Source of the DNA: Ligustrum vulgare
Taxonomy: Eukaryota > Streptophyta > Magnoliopsida > Lamiales > Oleaceae
DNA length: 64,000 bases
Direction: 5' to 3'
Assembly (NCBI GenBank): GCA_963555705.1
Contig: OY743171.1
Span: 22,691,352-22,755,351, forward strand
The translations under genes and the position numbers were made by a program. Position 1 is the first letter of the stretch, and each line of letters starts with the position of its first letter. Below are positions 1 to 12,518 of the stretch, one piece after another. The notes beneath the pieces were generated by a model. The model searched no databases. It was given only the letters and a program-made list of their open reading frames with translations, and had not been told where the DNA came from.

Positions 1-2225
1 CAAATTAAAGTAAAACTGAACAGAATGGTTTTTATTTATCACAATACGATGACATATGGAAAACACTTATATAATACAATGCACATACCTCTTTGTCTAT
101 TAACACCATCTCCAAGCTTCTCGGTGTTTTGCCGAATTCTAGGACAAGCCATTTCCATGCACAACGTAACTTCAGACGCCAATCTTTGCGGTTCTTGGTC
201 ATATCAAAGGTCAGTGACATTATAAGAAAAATGAAGGAAAGAAAGAATGGTTGTTTAATTAGGGAAGTTCTAAATTATTGACAACAATAATAATGTATGA
301 AAGAATGGTGTTTTATAAGGGAAGGGAGGAATTTTAATAGTCAGCTAGCATTGCAAAAGTGCCCATTCATGTTATCAAAGTAGTGCAGACAGTGGATACA
401 ACATTGGGAGTTGTTAGGGCTGCAAGTTGGATTGGAAAATCCGATTCGGACTTGTCTGAAATTTAAAACTTCTGAATTTCGGAATTTTTCAAAAAAATTG
501 AATTGGAATTGGAACGAGTTTCAAAATTTCAAAAATTCCGAAATTTCGATCCAACAATTTTCAATGTACTTCAAACATATTTTGATCCGAAAATTCTGAT
601 TTTTTCGAATAAATTCCGAAATTTTTTGTATTTGTATTACAATTAATAACATAAAATCTAAAAAATAATTTATTGAATAGTTAATAATATTAAAATATTA
701 TTAATATGATGTTTAATATTATAACTAACTTGTAAAACTTTCATTTAGTTATAGAGAGAGACAAGGAATTTCGCTACCTTAGGACTGTTATAGTTACGGC
801 TGTTGTTCATCGAGGCTTCGGTCGCCGAGTTTGAAACCAAACATCCCCTCAAGAGGATAGATGGGGATGGGGAGAGAGAGGGGGGAGAGGGAATAACACT
901 TCAATTTTAGCATAGGATTTAAGTTCGGTAACTCGATGGTGAAAAAATATTTTACACATCAAATATAACAAAAATGTTCAGAGTAAATCAAAAGTTCAAA
1001 ATGTGTTGTCAGTTACAGTATTACAAAATTTGCTTTATTTATTCACTATTTGTATGAGCATCAAGTTTAGATTTTGGAGCGTGGCACTGTTTGTTTACTA
1101 GAAAATAAATTTTTGAAGTAAAAATGTTAGATTTACATGGAGTTATATGATGAAAAAAAATGTAAGAATTGCAGTATTGTTATCCTTGTCAACTTTTATT
1201 ATATTGTATCATGATGGAAAAAATTATGTTAAATCTATTTATAGATAGATGTTATATTGTTATTTTGTTATCTTTTTGTGGCTTATAACTTTAATTATAA
1301 TTATTGATTATTGACTAGTTAAAATATCGAACTCATTATTTAATTTAAAAAATTCAATTTCTCGAATTTCTTTTTTCATTTACTTAACATTATTATAAAT
1401 CTTGATAAAATATTAAATATAGAAAATTTCCAAATTTCGGTTTGGAATGAAGTTTTTGTATTTCGAAAGTTTTGGAACGAGATTTGGAACAACTAACGAA
1501 ACTTAGAACACCTATTTTTGATCTGTTCCGTCCGAAAGACAATGATGGCAATGGAGCATATCGGGGCGGATCGGTACCGATCCAAATCCGTTCCACGAAA
1601 TTTCATATCAGACCAAACAGTAAAAATCTCGAATCGTGTCGGGTTCGGATCGGAACAAATATTAAGAAATTTTCAATATATATTTTCGTTAACGATAAAC
1701 AAATCAATATATAATTCATAAAATAACTAATATAATATTTAATTTATACAACGAAACATTACATATGCAGAGAATGTAGATAATTAATGATTTTGTATCA
1801 AATTCAATAAAATATTATATATTTTATATTTAATAATTAAATTTTTTACATATTTTTTAATTCATCCGATCCATGAATCGAAACGGATCGAAATTTTTTC
1901 AAATCGAATTGAGTTTTTTGGCCATCTCTAGCCATCAGGAGCTGTGTTTCAATTGTTAAATTCAACTAATTTTTTTTATTGTGAACAATTGGATAATTAC
2001 TAATGATGTACTAATATGTCAATATGCACAATTCGGATGTTTTATTACTTGAGCGACGAATTCTATTGATCAGCCAAGCATCAAATAATTGTCCACTCAT
2101 ATTACCAATCACTTATGTCAATGGTCATGTCTAGTTTGAAAACATTGGTCCGCATGCTTTTCACTTCCCTTGAAACGTCGTAACCAAACACTCCACATCT
2201 CTCGCTAGTATTATGTCCTAAGAGC
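1..2225. other. AT-rich intergenic DNA, no gene recognised
   Basis: I find no coding region I can support here. The longest ORFs are 60-80 codons and match no family I know. A short minus-strand ORF at 32-220 has fairly ordinary composition and could be an exon of a gene extending left of the window, but nothing in it is recognisable. Around 430-620 and 1380-1900 there are runs of similar AT-rich words typical of decayed repeats. Confidence 0.6.
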
Positions 2226-2640
2226 ATCTCTAATAAGCTCTCTAAATTTGAAATGCTCTTTATTTTGGTGAATCAATCCTTAAAATTTTACTTAAATAGG
2301 CTCTTTACATTAGCATTTTAACTTAGAGAGTAAATTTGACTATCCAAACGAAAGCCAAACCCACTTTTTTATTATTAAATACATTAAAAAAGTTTCCATT
2401 TTCAATGTTTATATATTAGCTTTCTTTATTTATTACATATTTGATATCATTGGTCATTCACTTTTAAAAAAATAAATATTAACTAAAAATAAAGAAATAC
2501 AATAAATATTTTTATGAAAAAGTAAAATAAAGAGCAAAAAATAAGGAGTTTGTTTGAACTCATAAAAAAATTTACTCTTTAAATTTAAAGATACTATCTA
2601 TAATGTAAAATATGTTATTTATAAATATAAAAAGTATATT
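2226..2640. mobile_element. possible degenerate MITE
   Basis: The segment opens with agagcatctctaataagctc and closes with a region around 2570-2605 whose reverse complement loosely matches that start (a run of ctctaaatttgaaa versus ctttaaatttaaag). The opening resembles the start of the better preserved Tourist-like MITE at 4221. It is non-coding. Boundaries are approximate and no clean target-site duplication was found. Confidence 0.35.
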
Positions 2641-3191
2641 GCAAATGTTTAAATGATACTCCAACCCCAAGCCTACTCGCTATCACACGCACTCATAAAG
2701 CAAAACCAACGTTTAGAAAATCGGAACGGACCGATTGATTCGACCGGGAAAACCAAGAATCGGCCGAAAAATCAATCCAATTGACCTAAAAAATCGGGCG
2801 GTGAAAACCGATAGGAAAACCCGATTTTCAACTGGTTCAACGGGGAATCTGAGGGTTTTTTAAACCCGGTTTTCATTTTATTTTATTTTATTTTTTTTTG
2901 CTTCTTTTTGTCATTTTGCTTTTCTCTAGTTGTTTTAAACTATTTTTGTGTATAATTTTATTTTCTAAATGAGTAAATATTAGTTTATTTGTAAAATAAC
3001 TTGTTTTTTATAAAATTTTGTAATTTTTGGAATAATTTTTTATATTTTAATTGAAATCGATTTGACCCTAGTTCGACCTGGTTGGCCTTTTTGACCCTGA
3101 CCCGTTGCTTTTTTTTTTTTATTCGATCTGGTTTTGTATTTTCTAAACACAGAGGAAAACTCGACAGCATATTCCCTCACAAACTCCAAAA

Positions 3192-3480
3192 ATGTCGAGC
3201 TGGTTTTTTTCGGGTAAGAATCATTCCTATTAATTTGTTCTAAACTCCATTATATAAAGCTCCATATCTGAGTCGAATTTTTTTTTTCTCCTCTTTCTAA
3301 ATGAAGAATTTTGCGGGATTCACGAATTTAGATCTTCTTATTGAAGTGTTAGTTGTTAGAATATGATTGTTACCGTTTTAATTTCAATCAGGGCACATTG
3401 ATCGATCATGATACTCGGTTCTCGAACAAGAAAGCCAAACTGCTCAAATCTTAGAAGTTCGCTCCTGAATTGGAATATCT
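3192..3480 (+). pseudogene. SRRM1-like (PWI splicing factor) pseudogene, exons 1-2
   Basis: Exon 1 (3192-3213) encodes a short start resembling the MSGGFFRG-type N terminus of plant serine/arginine repetitive matrix proteins, followed by a GTAAG donor. Exon 2 (from 3392, after a CAG acceptor) reads DTRFSNKKAKLLKS, a stop codon (tag 3452-3454), then KFAPELEYL, which is the stretch preceding the PWI domain in this family. Family members are nuclear proteins that bind RNA and help assemble spliceosomes and export complexes. The exon 1-2 junction is out of frame by one base, and the expected donor after exon 2 reads att instead of gt. With the in-frame stop, this marks a dead copy. The PWI exon lies at 25423, after the element A insertion. 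Confidence 0.6.
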
Positions 3481-3843
3481 TATTAGTCTTTTTATTTTGT
3501 CCATTTTATGTCATGTGTTATATGCTTATTATTTATGATTGTGACTTTGGTAACTTGTTTATAAACTTTATAATCAGCACGTAATCCAATGGAAATGATA
3601 CGGTGTACATCCAGTGCAAAAAATCTTGCTTCACCCCCTATGAGGTGGGGTGCTGTGCACTGGACGTGCACGGTATTGTGCATGTTCGACGTGCACTATA
3701 CCAGTTCTCCGTAATCAAAACCAATTTTAATCTCACTCACGATTTTTCAATCACTCTTCAATCTCATATTTTACATTGAAAACATCAATTTTTTATTTTT
3801 TTAATTATAAAAAAAAGGTTTTACCAAACAGAGTTACTTATTC

Positions 3844-3891
<48 letters not shown>

Positions 3892-4217
3892 TACGAAATG
3901 TACTTGGTGGACATGATGAAAGTTTAAGATGTACATCATGGGTCGAAGCAGTGGCATATGTAGGTGTCAGCGAGCTAACGCAGTGGCGCTAGATGTTCGC
4001 CGACCACTGTCCATTTTTTTTTAAAATTGAAAACCTGAGCAACCAGTTCTCAGAGGAAGATGATTGGGCGCTGTCGTGACTCAGGTAGGGGGCGGAAGGA
4101 GACTGCTCTTTTAGTTTTGGGCTTTTTTATAAGAAGGGCTTTATTAAATTGGTCCAAAATTTGTTTGACAGATGATTTGATTGATGATTTTCATTTTTTA
4201 ATGGATTGATTTGAGAC
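3481..4217 (+). other. Intron of the SRRM1-like pseudogene with a (TTA)n microsatellite
   Basis: There is no coding signal. A TTA/ATT trinucleotide run occupies about 3847-3891. The region joins exon 2 to the MITE and element A and would originally have been intronic. Confidence 0.5.
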
Positions 4218-4220
4218 TTA

Positions 4221-4723
4221 GAGCATCTCTAATGTACTCTGTGAATTGGGGTTGACGTGGCAATAAAATGGACGGACTTTGAGAGAGTGTGGATAAATAG
4301 ACGGAGAAGTAAAAAATTTACTCTCCAATGGTTCCTTCTACATTTAAATAATATTGATTATGTGGCATTTTTATTTAAATTTAAAATTAATTACTATGCA
4401 TAAATTGAGCCTTATCTGCAGGATTTCTCACTGTATAAAGAGTCCAAGTAGAAATAATTTGTATCATAAAACTTGATTGGCCAACGTCCTTATTTATAAT
4501 AATTAAATAATTAAAAAAAGTTAATGTTAAGTCAGCATGTTTCACGGAGCGTCTAGGTGTAGATGCTCCACCCCCCCCCCCCACAATGTCTATTTTTTTA
4601 TCGTCGCGTCAGCCTAACATCATAATCCACGTTGTGCATTGGACATGGATTTTTATCATATTTCGTCTATTTGCTGACGTATCATGTGTATTTTCACAAT
4701 CCACGAAATGCATTGGAGATGCT
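4221..4723. mobile_element. Tourist/PIF-Harbinger-like MITE, split by element A
   Basis: The left terminal repeat begins gagcatctctaatg at 4221. The right terminal repeat, cattggagatgct, ends at 4723 and continues after element A at 24824-24829 (atgctc, of which atgct is element A's TSD). The MITE is flanked by TTA on both sides (4218-4220 and 24830-24832), the 3-bp target duplication typical of PIF/Harbinger Tourist elements. It has no ORF of its own. Element A therefore landed in the last bases of the MITE's right terminal repeat. Confidence 0.7.
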
Positions 4724-5358
4724 TGTACGACGAATTTCGAAGTATTATTAAAAATACTGAAATTGTTACAAATTGAATTTGAGAAATACAAGTGGACAAC
4801 TCTTGTGAATGCAAAATTGCAAAATCCTCTGATTAACGTTCTGCGTGTTTGAAGACAAGGGGCCACGTGGCTTGATTCCTGGACTTCTGAATTTGCTGGA
4901 AAAATTGATTTGTTGAGAGATTGCTTGCTTGTCACTTGGAACTTGAGACTTGGATTTGAACTTTGGATTTGCACTTCGGATTGACTTGCTTTGATTTGAA
5001 GAAGGCTTTGATCTTCTTGAAATTGATTTGAACTTGCTTGATTTGAAGAAGACTTTGATCTTCTTCAATTTTGGACTTGGCTTGAAGTTTGAGAGAATTT
5101 TTGTATTCTCCACCTGCAATTTGCTTTTCTTTTTCTTTTTTTTTTCTTCCTTTTCTTATGGACCAATGGTCCTATTTATAGAGAAAATTTTGTAACCACC
5201 CAATTTATTTAAATAAATTGATAAATAAAATGGTTTGGGCTTTGAAAAGTAGGATGGGCCTCATCCATGGACTTATTTTAGGTGGGCTTTAGTGGACTTT
5301 ATTTAATAGACTTAATTGGGTTAAAACAAAATTAAATTGATCCAATCCAATTAATATT

Positions 5359-5420
<62 letters not shown>

Positions 5421-5432
5421 TTAACGTCTACA
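4724..5432 (-). repeat. 3' LTR of element A
   Basis: This is a 709-bp LTR. On the minus strand it opens TGTAGACG and ends CGTCGTACA. It contains a long (TA)n run and the reverse complement of the TATA-like tataaatag seen in element B's LTRs. It matches the right LTR base for base over about 4724-5124 by eye. A polypurine tract in minus orientation (cccccctc, about 5436-5445) sits directly outside its inner edge. Confidence 0.9.
5364..5417. repeat. (TA)n microsatellite in the element A LTR
   Basis: About 54 bp of alternating TA lie inside the U3 part of the 3' LTR. The element B LTRs have only a few TA units at the matching place, so the run expanded in this copy. Confidence 0.9.
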
Positions 5433-6027
5433 AATGCCCCCTCAAGATTTATTTATTTATTTATTATGAAAATAGATAAATCTTGAATTTTGAAATTTGA
5501 ATTTTGGTTTAGTTGAGAATTTGATTGAAACTTGAAATTTTTTTTATTTTTTTATTTTTTATTATTTTTTTTTAAACGTGAACAGTTTTTTTTTTTTTTT
5601 TTTTTTTTTTTTTGAGGTTCAAAATTTTGAATTTATTTAGAGTTTGATTAATCTTGGATTCCATTAGAACTTATCCTTCTAATCAAAGAATTTTATATCA
5701 ACACGAACTACATACTTTATTAAACACAAATAGTTTAGTGTCCCATTCAACATTGAAATTACTACTTCATTCCAAGAAAATTAAAAGAACAAAGAAAGAA
5801 AAGTGGGAAAATATTATCAATTTTCAACAAGTTGATTTTTTGGAAGGGACAACGAGGAAAAAGATTGGAACTTTGAAATTTCACCAAGAAAAAGTTATTT
5901 TTATTATTATTATTATTATTTTTTTTTTTTTTTTTTTAATTAATGGTTTCGGTCGAAACCAATTAATTGGTTTCACGTTTAATTGGTTTCACGTGAAACC
6001 AAATTTAATTGGTTTCGAAACCATTTA

Positions 6028-6058
<31 letters not shown>

Positions 6059-6195
6059 TCAAGTTAAACTCATTAATTTTATTTTTTTGTTTGACAGGAT
6101 TCTTCAAAAGTGGACGAGCAATTTGAAGGTTTAACTGTGTTTTGGTCAATTTTTTTTTTTAGATGTGTATTTTGAAAATTTGGTAAATCTTCGGA
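5433..6195. other. Element A spacer between 3' LTR and antisense PMD gene
   Basis: The spacer includes the polypurine tract next to the LTR, long T homopolymers (about 5587-5613) and repeated copies of a caattaattggtttc-type motif near 5940-6025. The 137-codon ORF at 5654 is low-complexity and not credible as a gene. The spacer would hold the PMD gene's upstream region. Confidence 0.5.
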
Positions 6196-6400
6196 ATGTA
6201 TCTTTTTAGATACCCCCCCGCTAGATTTGCTTTTACAGGTTGAAAATTTTGGAAGACCTGAAAAATATGCGGAATGTATCCTTTTGGATACTCCCCGGCA
6301 TAATAAAATTTTCAGGATGGAAGATTTGGAAGACCTGAAAAATATGCGGAATGTATCTATTTGGATACCCCCAGCATAATAAAATTTTCAGGATGGAAGA
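6196..6400 (+). repeat. ~75-bp tandem repeats upstream of the PMD gene (element A)
   Basis: There are about 2.5 imperfect copies of a unit containing gaagacctgaaaaatatgcgg, then aatgtatc and ggatactccccggcataata. The same unit appears about 5.5 times at the matching place in element B (49918-50340). It lies immediately 5' of the PMD coding region and ends near a T-rich stretch and CAG (6499-6502) that looks like a splice acceptor just before the ATG. Confidence 0.8.
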
Positions 6401-6504
6401 TTTTGATTTATTTATTAATTTATTTATTATTATTATTATTATTATTTTTGAAGATTTTTTTTTTTTTAATCCTATTTACCGATTTTTTTTTTTTTTTTTC
6501 AGGG

Positions 6505-8607
6505 ATGGCAAAACAAAATTCCAAAGACAAGAAAAATTTGAAATTACCTAAAGTTAAGGAATTTTATGATCCTGCACGGAAAAGTCAAATCCTTTGCTTC
6601 CCCAAGGCTACTTTGAAGCTTCCATGCAACTTGATAGGAGATTTTAAACTTACCATCCATAAGCCAATGACATACCCTTTCGTCCATGCAGTTCTTTTGC
6701 AGGGTATGGACATGCGTATTCTCAGTGTCAGCCAGAGGAATTCAACTCGAACTAGACATCCATGTTTGTGTCCTCCTCCGCATCATACTTCAGACACAAC
6801 GTTCATCCCAAAAGCAATCATTTCTGAGAGAATTGATCGAAGGGAGATCAGATGGGGAAGTGCAGTCCATTATCGTGGAGAGATTTCTTTCTTGTCAAAA
6901 TTTTGGGAATGGTCCCTTTGGATTCATAAGCTTCTCATCAAGAAAAATCTTCCTGAACTAGCTCATGCCGTTTACTCTGCCACTAAGGACTACTCTCGAC
7001 CCGACCCTATTTATCGAGCTCTTTGCGAAGTTTGGTGCCCGGAGACCAACACTTTTGTAACTGCCAATGGAGAGATCAGCATTTCGCTTTGGGATATGCA
7101 AGAGATTACTGGACTTTCCATCAGGGGTGATTATTACGAGGAGGTAGTACCAAGTCTTTTGGAACTAACAGACTCCCTCCCCAGATCTTGCTTATATTTA
7201 TTTAAGGCCTTTTCACTGATCGTTGACAAAAAGAAGAGTGAGCGGGTCCGCCACAGCGACTGGATTGATTTTTGGTTCAAAACTGATGATTGTGTTCCGA
7301 ATCCAAGGAAAAGCAAGGCGTTTAAGCAGGCTATGGAAGCAAATCCATCTTCAGGGGATCAGTCAGTGGCCAAAGAAAATTTACAGAGACCTGTTTGCAC
7401 AGAAACATTACACGATATTCTGCACAGGGACACGGACTACTGGAATACTTCTTTATCCATTGAAGAACAAGAAGAGTTGGACATAGCAGCTTATCTTTCC
7501 CTTTGGCTCTGCCGTTTTATTTTTCCTTCTAGAGATGATTGTCTCAGGGTGGGAACTTTTAAAGTAGCTTCCAGAATGGCTACAAAATCAACTTACAGCT
7601 TGGTACCTCCCATCTTAGCTTGCATTTACAGAGGACTTACCGAGACAACAAACTACGTGACTGGCCATGACATTGGATCAGTCAAATATACATTTCCCGG
7701 ACATTTTTTGTACGCTTGGGCTGCAACTTATTTTGTTCGGGGTATCTATGCTAACGTTGACAAGAGCATTGGTCGTCCTATTATCCGAAGATATGCTGGG
7801 ACTTTAAATGATTTCCAACATTGGGAGGTTGATGCATTTGATTGTCGAGAACTCCTTCGTGGAAAAATGGACTCTAATGATTTTTCGTGGAATCCGACTT
7901 ATTTACCTCATGGTGGTATACGCACAGATAACAATGAAAGATCTATAGAGACTTCAGAGTTCATGATGAGTATCCGACCAGGGTTTCTTTCTTACCGTCG
8001 TGGTAATAACCTGTTTATTCTTGAAGCTTACAACCCTCACAGATTTGCAAGACAACAAGGCTTTAGGCAAACGATTCCAGGCTCACCAAAACCAATGATG
8101 CTTACAACCAATGCGTTGACCCTCTACCATGCTTGGTTATCTTTGACGCAGGTAGGAAGTAGATGCACATTTCATCTTCCGGGGCGCATTGATGATATAC
8201 AACTTCAAGTTGATCCATCATACGAAGCTTGGTGGGAAGATAAAGTATATCCTGGTCTGAACAAGATTAAAGTGCAAGATTTATTGTCCAGCGAAGATAA
8301 TAACTTTGTATTTGGAAAATCTCCATCTGCCCCCGAACAAACAGGAAGTCATAATGCTCGTGAATTGGACTCCTCTTATGTAGATTCTCAAGTGACTCTT
8401 CGGAAGAGACCTCTGGATGTTTCAAATGAAAGAGGTATCAAGAAAATTAAAATAATACACTCTCGCATGGATTACACTTCAACTTCAGAACATGTAGAGA
8501 AGGTACATGAGCCCATTACAATTTCAGAAAGCAGTAGCTCTATGGACCGAACACCACAAACACTTGATGCCACACTTCCTTTGGAAAGCAGTAGTCCTAG
8601 AGACCAG
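6505..8607 (+). CDS. Plant mobile domain (PMD) protein, exon 1 (antisense cargo of element A)
   Basis: The start is the ATG at 6505 (MAKQNSKDKK), placed three bases after a T-tract/CAG acceptor and conserved in element B. The upstream in-frame ATG at 6361 lies in tandem repeats and poly-T and was rejected. The exon is open for 701 codons and ends at CCAG|GTAAG. Its middle matches the aminotransferase-like plant mobile domain (Pfam PF10536), with LCEVWCPETNTFV and then SLWDMQEITGLSIRGDYYEE at roughly residues 170-215 and the domain running to about residue 560. Host PMD proteins of the MAIN/MAIL1 group are nuclear and needed for transposon silencing and correct expression; transposon-borne PMDs are also known. 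The gene runs tail-to-tail with pol. Any function for this copy is inference. Confidence 0.85.
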
Positions 8608-8692
8608 GTAAGATTTATTTATCATTCAATTTTTTTTTTATTTTTTGAATGATAATTTGCATCTTATTTTTCGTTTTGAATTCGAACTTCAG

Positions 8693-9815
8693 ATTCCTCT
8701 TTCTCAAATATTGCGTCGGAAGCGGACAATACGACCCAAAGATTCTCAGGTTGTGGAGAATCCTAAAGAAGCTTGTTCTGAAACATTTAGACATGACTTG
8801 AGCATCCCAGATGATACACTATGGCGATGAAAATTTGGATATGTCGCCTCAAACACGAAACGCAGGTATACATCTTCATTTTTTAGCCCATTCAATGCCC
8901 TAATAGATTGGTATTTAATTTCTTCAACTTTCTATTTGTTGTAGGATTTCCACAAGTTCCTGAAGGGATGTTTTATTCAGCAGATCATCGTAATGAGAAC
9001 CATGAGATGATTGGTGCACTTGATGAAATTTATGGCAACGATAGACATGAGCCTCCTTGCAAATACCCAAGCAGTATTAATAATGGTGTCATATCACCTA
9101 ATCAAGATGATCTTAATGATGAGGTGAATTCTGAGCCTTTGCGAGTTAGCAGTTCAGAGATTGGACAGGATACTTCGAATACCTCTCCTTTATTAGCATT
9201 ATCAGCTCCAGGTCAGAAGATAAATAATTGTGAGACGACACCAATATGTTCTTCCATCTCTGGTCCTCTGCACAGATTTACCGAAGAATCTTCTTTCTTG
9301 AAGAATGCTCTACAAGAAGCCAAGATTAATTTCCTGCGGGCATTGTTTAAGGAAGCTTTGAAGCATGGTTTTTCCAACATTCGGACTTGGTGGAATGAAA
9401 GCAAATCAACTCTTCGGGATGTGATCATCAATCAATTCCGTGCAGATCCAATGCCTTTGATGAGACACATGGATGTATTTCTTGGAGGAGTTGACGTTTA
9501 TCTTGCTAAAAGACAGCAGTACTTGGAGTGTTTGACTGCAGAAGAAAAGGCTAAGCAATTGAAATCTCTTGATATCCAAATAGCAGCAGGGAATTCCACA
9601 TGTTCTTCTTTGGAAGCTCGAATTAGTGATTTGAACTCCGAGCTGGATAGACTTCGTGATGAACTCCAAACTTTCCATGAAAATACCAGTTCACTTGAGA
9701 CAAAGAGACCACATTGGAGCAAGCACAGGTTAAAGATGCCACAATTGCAGGATCCATTGACCAAGAAAGGAAGGCTCTTGAAGACAACTTCTTGCAGTTG
9801 ATTGACACTGATTGA
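8693..9815 (+). pseudogene. PMD protein exons 2-3 with frameshifts (element A)
   Basis: Intron 1 is 8608-8692 (GTAAG...TTCAG), exon 2 is 8693-8865, intron 2 is 8866-8944 (GTATAC...TGTAG), and exon 3 is 8945-9815. All junctions are conserved in element B. Exon 2 has one extra base near 8815 relative to B, which gives a premature stop. Exon 3 has lost one base near 9704, so its ORF ends early at 9801 instead of the ancestral stop at 9813-9815. Exon 3 encodes an acidic linker and a C-terminal coiled coil rich in E, L, K and S heptads (SLEARISDLNSELDRLRDEL). No known domain follows the PMD. If translated, this copy would stop shortly after the PMD. Confidence 0.75.
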
Positions 9816-10167
9816 TTAAGATAGGATGAAGACTTCTTCTTCTCTTTTTTTTTTTTTTTTTGCTATGTTGAATGAACTTTAATTCATCAACATCATTCTT
9901 TATTGGATTTTTTTTTTTGCATCTCTCTTGTACACTTTTTTTTTTTTTTGCAAAGAAAGATTAATACAAGAAAAATAGAAAGAATTTATTGATTTTGACT
10001 GAACTTGAATTTATAATTTCCATTCAAGCTGCATACGTACCCAAAAGGGATCAAGTCAAAACGTAGTTCAGTACAACAACATTTTTTTTTGTTTATAGAG
10101 CCGTTCACAGTTTATCCTCTTGCGGGCCAGGAGTAGTACATTTAGGTACAACAAAATTTAAAGAACT
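9816..10167. other. Convergent intergenic space between PMD gene and pol (element A)
   Basis: This is a T-rich spacer with several T homopolymers (9846-9861, 9908-9919, 9940-9950). It lies between the 3' ends of the plus-strand PMD gene and the minus-strand integrase and presumably holds both polyadenylation regions. Element B keeps the same arrangement at 46204-46557. Confidence 0.6.
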
Positions 10168-11192
10168 TTAAGCGTAAAAACGCTTTAGGAATTTTCCGTT
10201 GATAGGCCCAATTTGTAGTCCATCTTTGTCAACGATCTTGTATGCTCCATTTGTGAACACGTGAGTAACAAGAAATGGACCATCCCATTTAGGTTGGAAC
10301 TTGCCCCCACTTTTTCTTGTGATTATGATTGGTCTGCGCACGGAAAGTACCATATCTCCTACTTGGAATGATCTCGGCCGCACCCTTTTGTTGAAGGACT
10401 TTGCCATACGAGCTTGATAACATTCCAAGTGCATTTGTGACTCTAATCTCTTCTCATCCAAAGCTTCTAGCTCCTCGAGTCGAAGACGGGCATTTTCTTC
10501 TGTTGTCAACCCTTCTTGAATAGCAATCCGCAATGATGGAATTTGGCATTCTAAAGGCAGGACAGCTTCTACTCCATACACTAAAGCATAAGGGGTAGCT
10601 TGTGTCGGGGTCCGGTAAGTAGTGCGGTAAGCCCACAAGGCTTCTCCAATTCTTTCATGCCAGTCCATTTTTGATTTAGACACAACTTTCTTCAACAGGT
10701 TGCACAGGGTCTTGTTGAATGCCTCTGCAAGTCCGTTGGCTGCTGCATTATACATGGAGGAATTATATTGTCTGAACCCAAATTTAGCACATAAATTATT
10801 TATGTGGCTATTGTAGAAAGGCTTTCCATTATCAGTGATGATGTGTCGAGGAACTCCATACCGGTAAATGATTTGAACACGAATGAAATCCGCAACATTT
10901 TCTTTCTTTACTTCCCTCAGCGGTACAGCTTCAGCCCACTTGGAAAAATAATCAGTTCCAGCAAGGATGTATGAATGTCCAGCTGAAAATTTTGGAGTTA
11001 TAGGTCCAATCACATCAAGGCCCCAAGCATCAAAAGGCCATGAAGCTATCGTCGGGTGCAATGGTTCCGGAGGCTGGTGGATGAAATTTGCATGGACTTG
11101 ACAAGCTTCACATTTCCTTGCATAGTCCATAGAATCTTGAACCATGGTTGGCCAATAGTACCCCATTCTTTTTATCCGAAAATGGAGCTTGG
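10168..11192 (-). pseudogene. Integrase, central and C-terminal part (element A)
   Basis: The polypeptide from about YYWPTMVQDSMDYARKCEAC onward carries the C-C half of the HHCC zinc finger. The catalytic core has the expected acidic residues: WGLDVIGPI, ITDNGKPF, and the downstream E in the AANGLAEAFNKTL region. The C-terminal part includes the GDMVLSVRRP and KFQPKWDGPF stretches typical of Ty3/gypsy integrases. Integrase inserts retrotransposon cDNA into chromosomes. The N-terminal HH half lies at about 20620-20700, because the LARD inserted at 11193 splits the gene. The apparent start ATG at 11217 lies inside the LARD LTR and is not genuine. Confidence 0.9.
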
Positions 11193-11708
11193 TGTGACGA
11201 CCCGAATTCTCGACCATTCGAGTGCCACTAAAAGTGACTCATATCATATTATCGAGACTTAAATAGTAATGTAAAATTATTCAAAAGAATAATTAGAATC
11301 CCATAATTTTATTGGTGAATAAAATTAGAACATAATTTTCTTACATAAAGTTCAACATAATTATCTCATCAATCTTAACCACTTTTGCCACTTCCATGTT
11401 GACCGCCTCGAACCTTCAATTATCTGAAAATGGTAAATATCGTGGAGTGAGATTTATAAAATCCCAGTAAGTATACCAAGCATAAATTTTCTTTTGAAAG
11501 CATATGGATCATTTTCATCATAACATAGGATAGGATCGAAATACTCATAAACATAGGGAGACACAAGAATTTTACCGAACTTAAATGGCAAGAATTCTTA
11601 TGTGTAGCGCTACTAAACTCCGGTCCCCTTAGCATAATCATAAACATATCATATGGAACCCATAACAATCTTGTGAGATTGATTTCATAGCAATGATCCA
11701 AACATTTT

Positions 11709-12518
11709 CATAAAAACATAAGATATACTTACTTGTCATAAAAACATACTTACTTTTCATAAAAACATAAGGTGTATTTACCTTTCATAAAAACATACTT
11801 ACTTTTCATAAAAACATAAGATATACTTACTTGTCATAAAAACATACTTACTTTTCATAAAAACATAAGGTGTATTTACATTTCATAAAAACATACTTAC
11901 TTTTCATAAAAACATAAGATATACTTACTTGTCATAAAAACATACTTACTTTTCATAAAAACATAAGGTGTATTTACCTTTCATAAAAACATACTTACTT
12001 TTCATAAAAACATAAGATATATTTACTTGTCATAAAAACATACTTACTTTTCATAAAAACATAAGGTGTATTTACCTTTCATAAAAACATACTTACTTTT
12101 CATAAAAACATAAGATATACTTACTTGTCATAAAAACATACTTACTTTTCATAAAAACATAAGGTGTATTTACATTTCATAAAAACATACTTACTTTTCA
12201 TAAAAACATAAGATATACTTACTTGTCATAAAAACATACTTACTTTTCATAAAAACATAAGGTGTATTTACCTTTCATAAAAACATACTTACTTTTCATA
12301 AAAACATAAGATATACTTACTTGTCATAAAAACATACTTACTTTTCATAAAAACATAAGGTGTATTTACCTTTCATAAAAACATACTTACTTTTCATAAA
12401 AACATAAGATATACTTACTTGTCATAAAAACATACTTACTTTTCATAAAAACATAAGGTGTATTTACCTTTCATAAAAACATACTTACTTTTCATAAAAA
12501 CATAAGATATACTTACCT
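11709..12518. repeat. 98-bp tandem array in the left LTR
   Basis: Motif agatat recurs at 11721, 11819, 11917, 12015, 12113, 12211, 12309, 12407 and 12505, exactly 98 bp apart. Each unit is built of four shorter cataaaaacata-containing subunits, giving a 49-bp half period. Confidence 0.95.

Noticed and set aside
5654..6067. 137-codon ORF
   Set aside because: Low-complexity poly-Ile/Phe tail from ATT/T runs and no conservation in element B.
6361..6504. Start of the PMD protein at 6361
   Set aside because: The extra N terminus translates tandem repeats and poly-T; element B lacks it, and the conserved ATG at 6505 follows a splice-acceptor-like tract.
11420..11701. 93-codon ORF, also at 18433-18714
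   Set aside because: It is LTR sequence present in both LTRs of the LARD, with no recognised domain.
11709..12518. CRISPR-like regular array
   Set aside because: The units are contiguous 98-bp tandem repeats with no unique spacers, inside plant LTRs.
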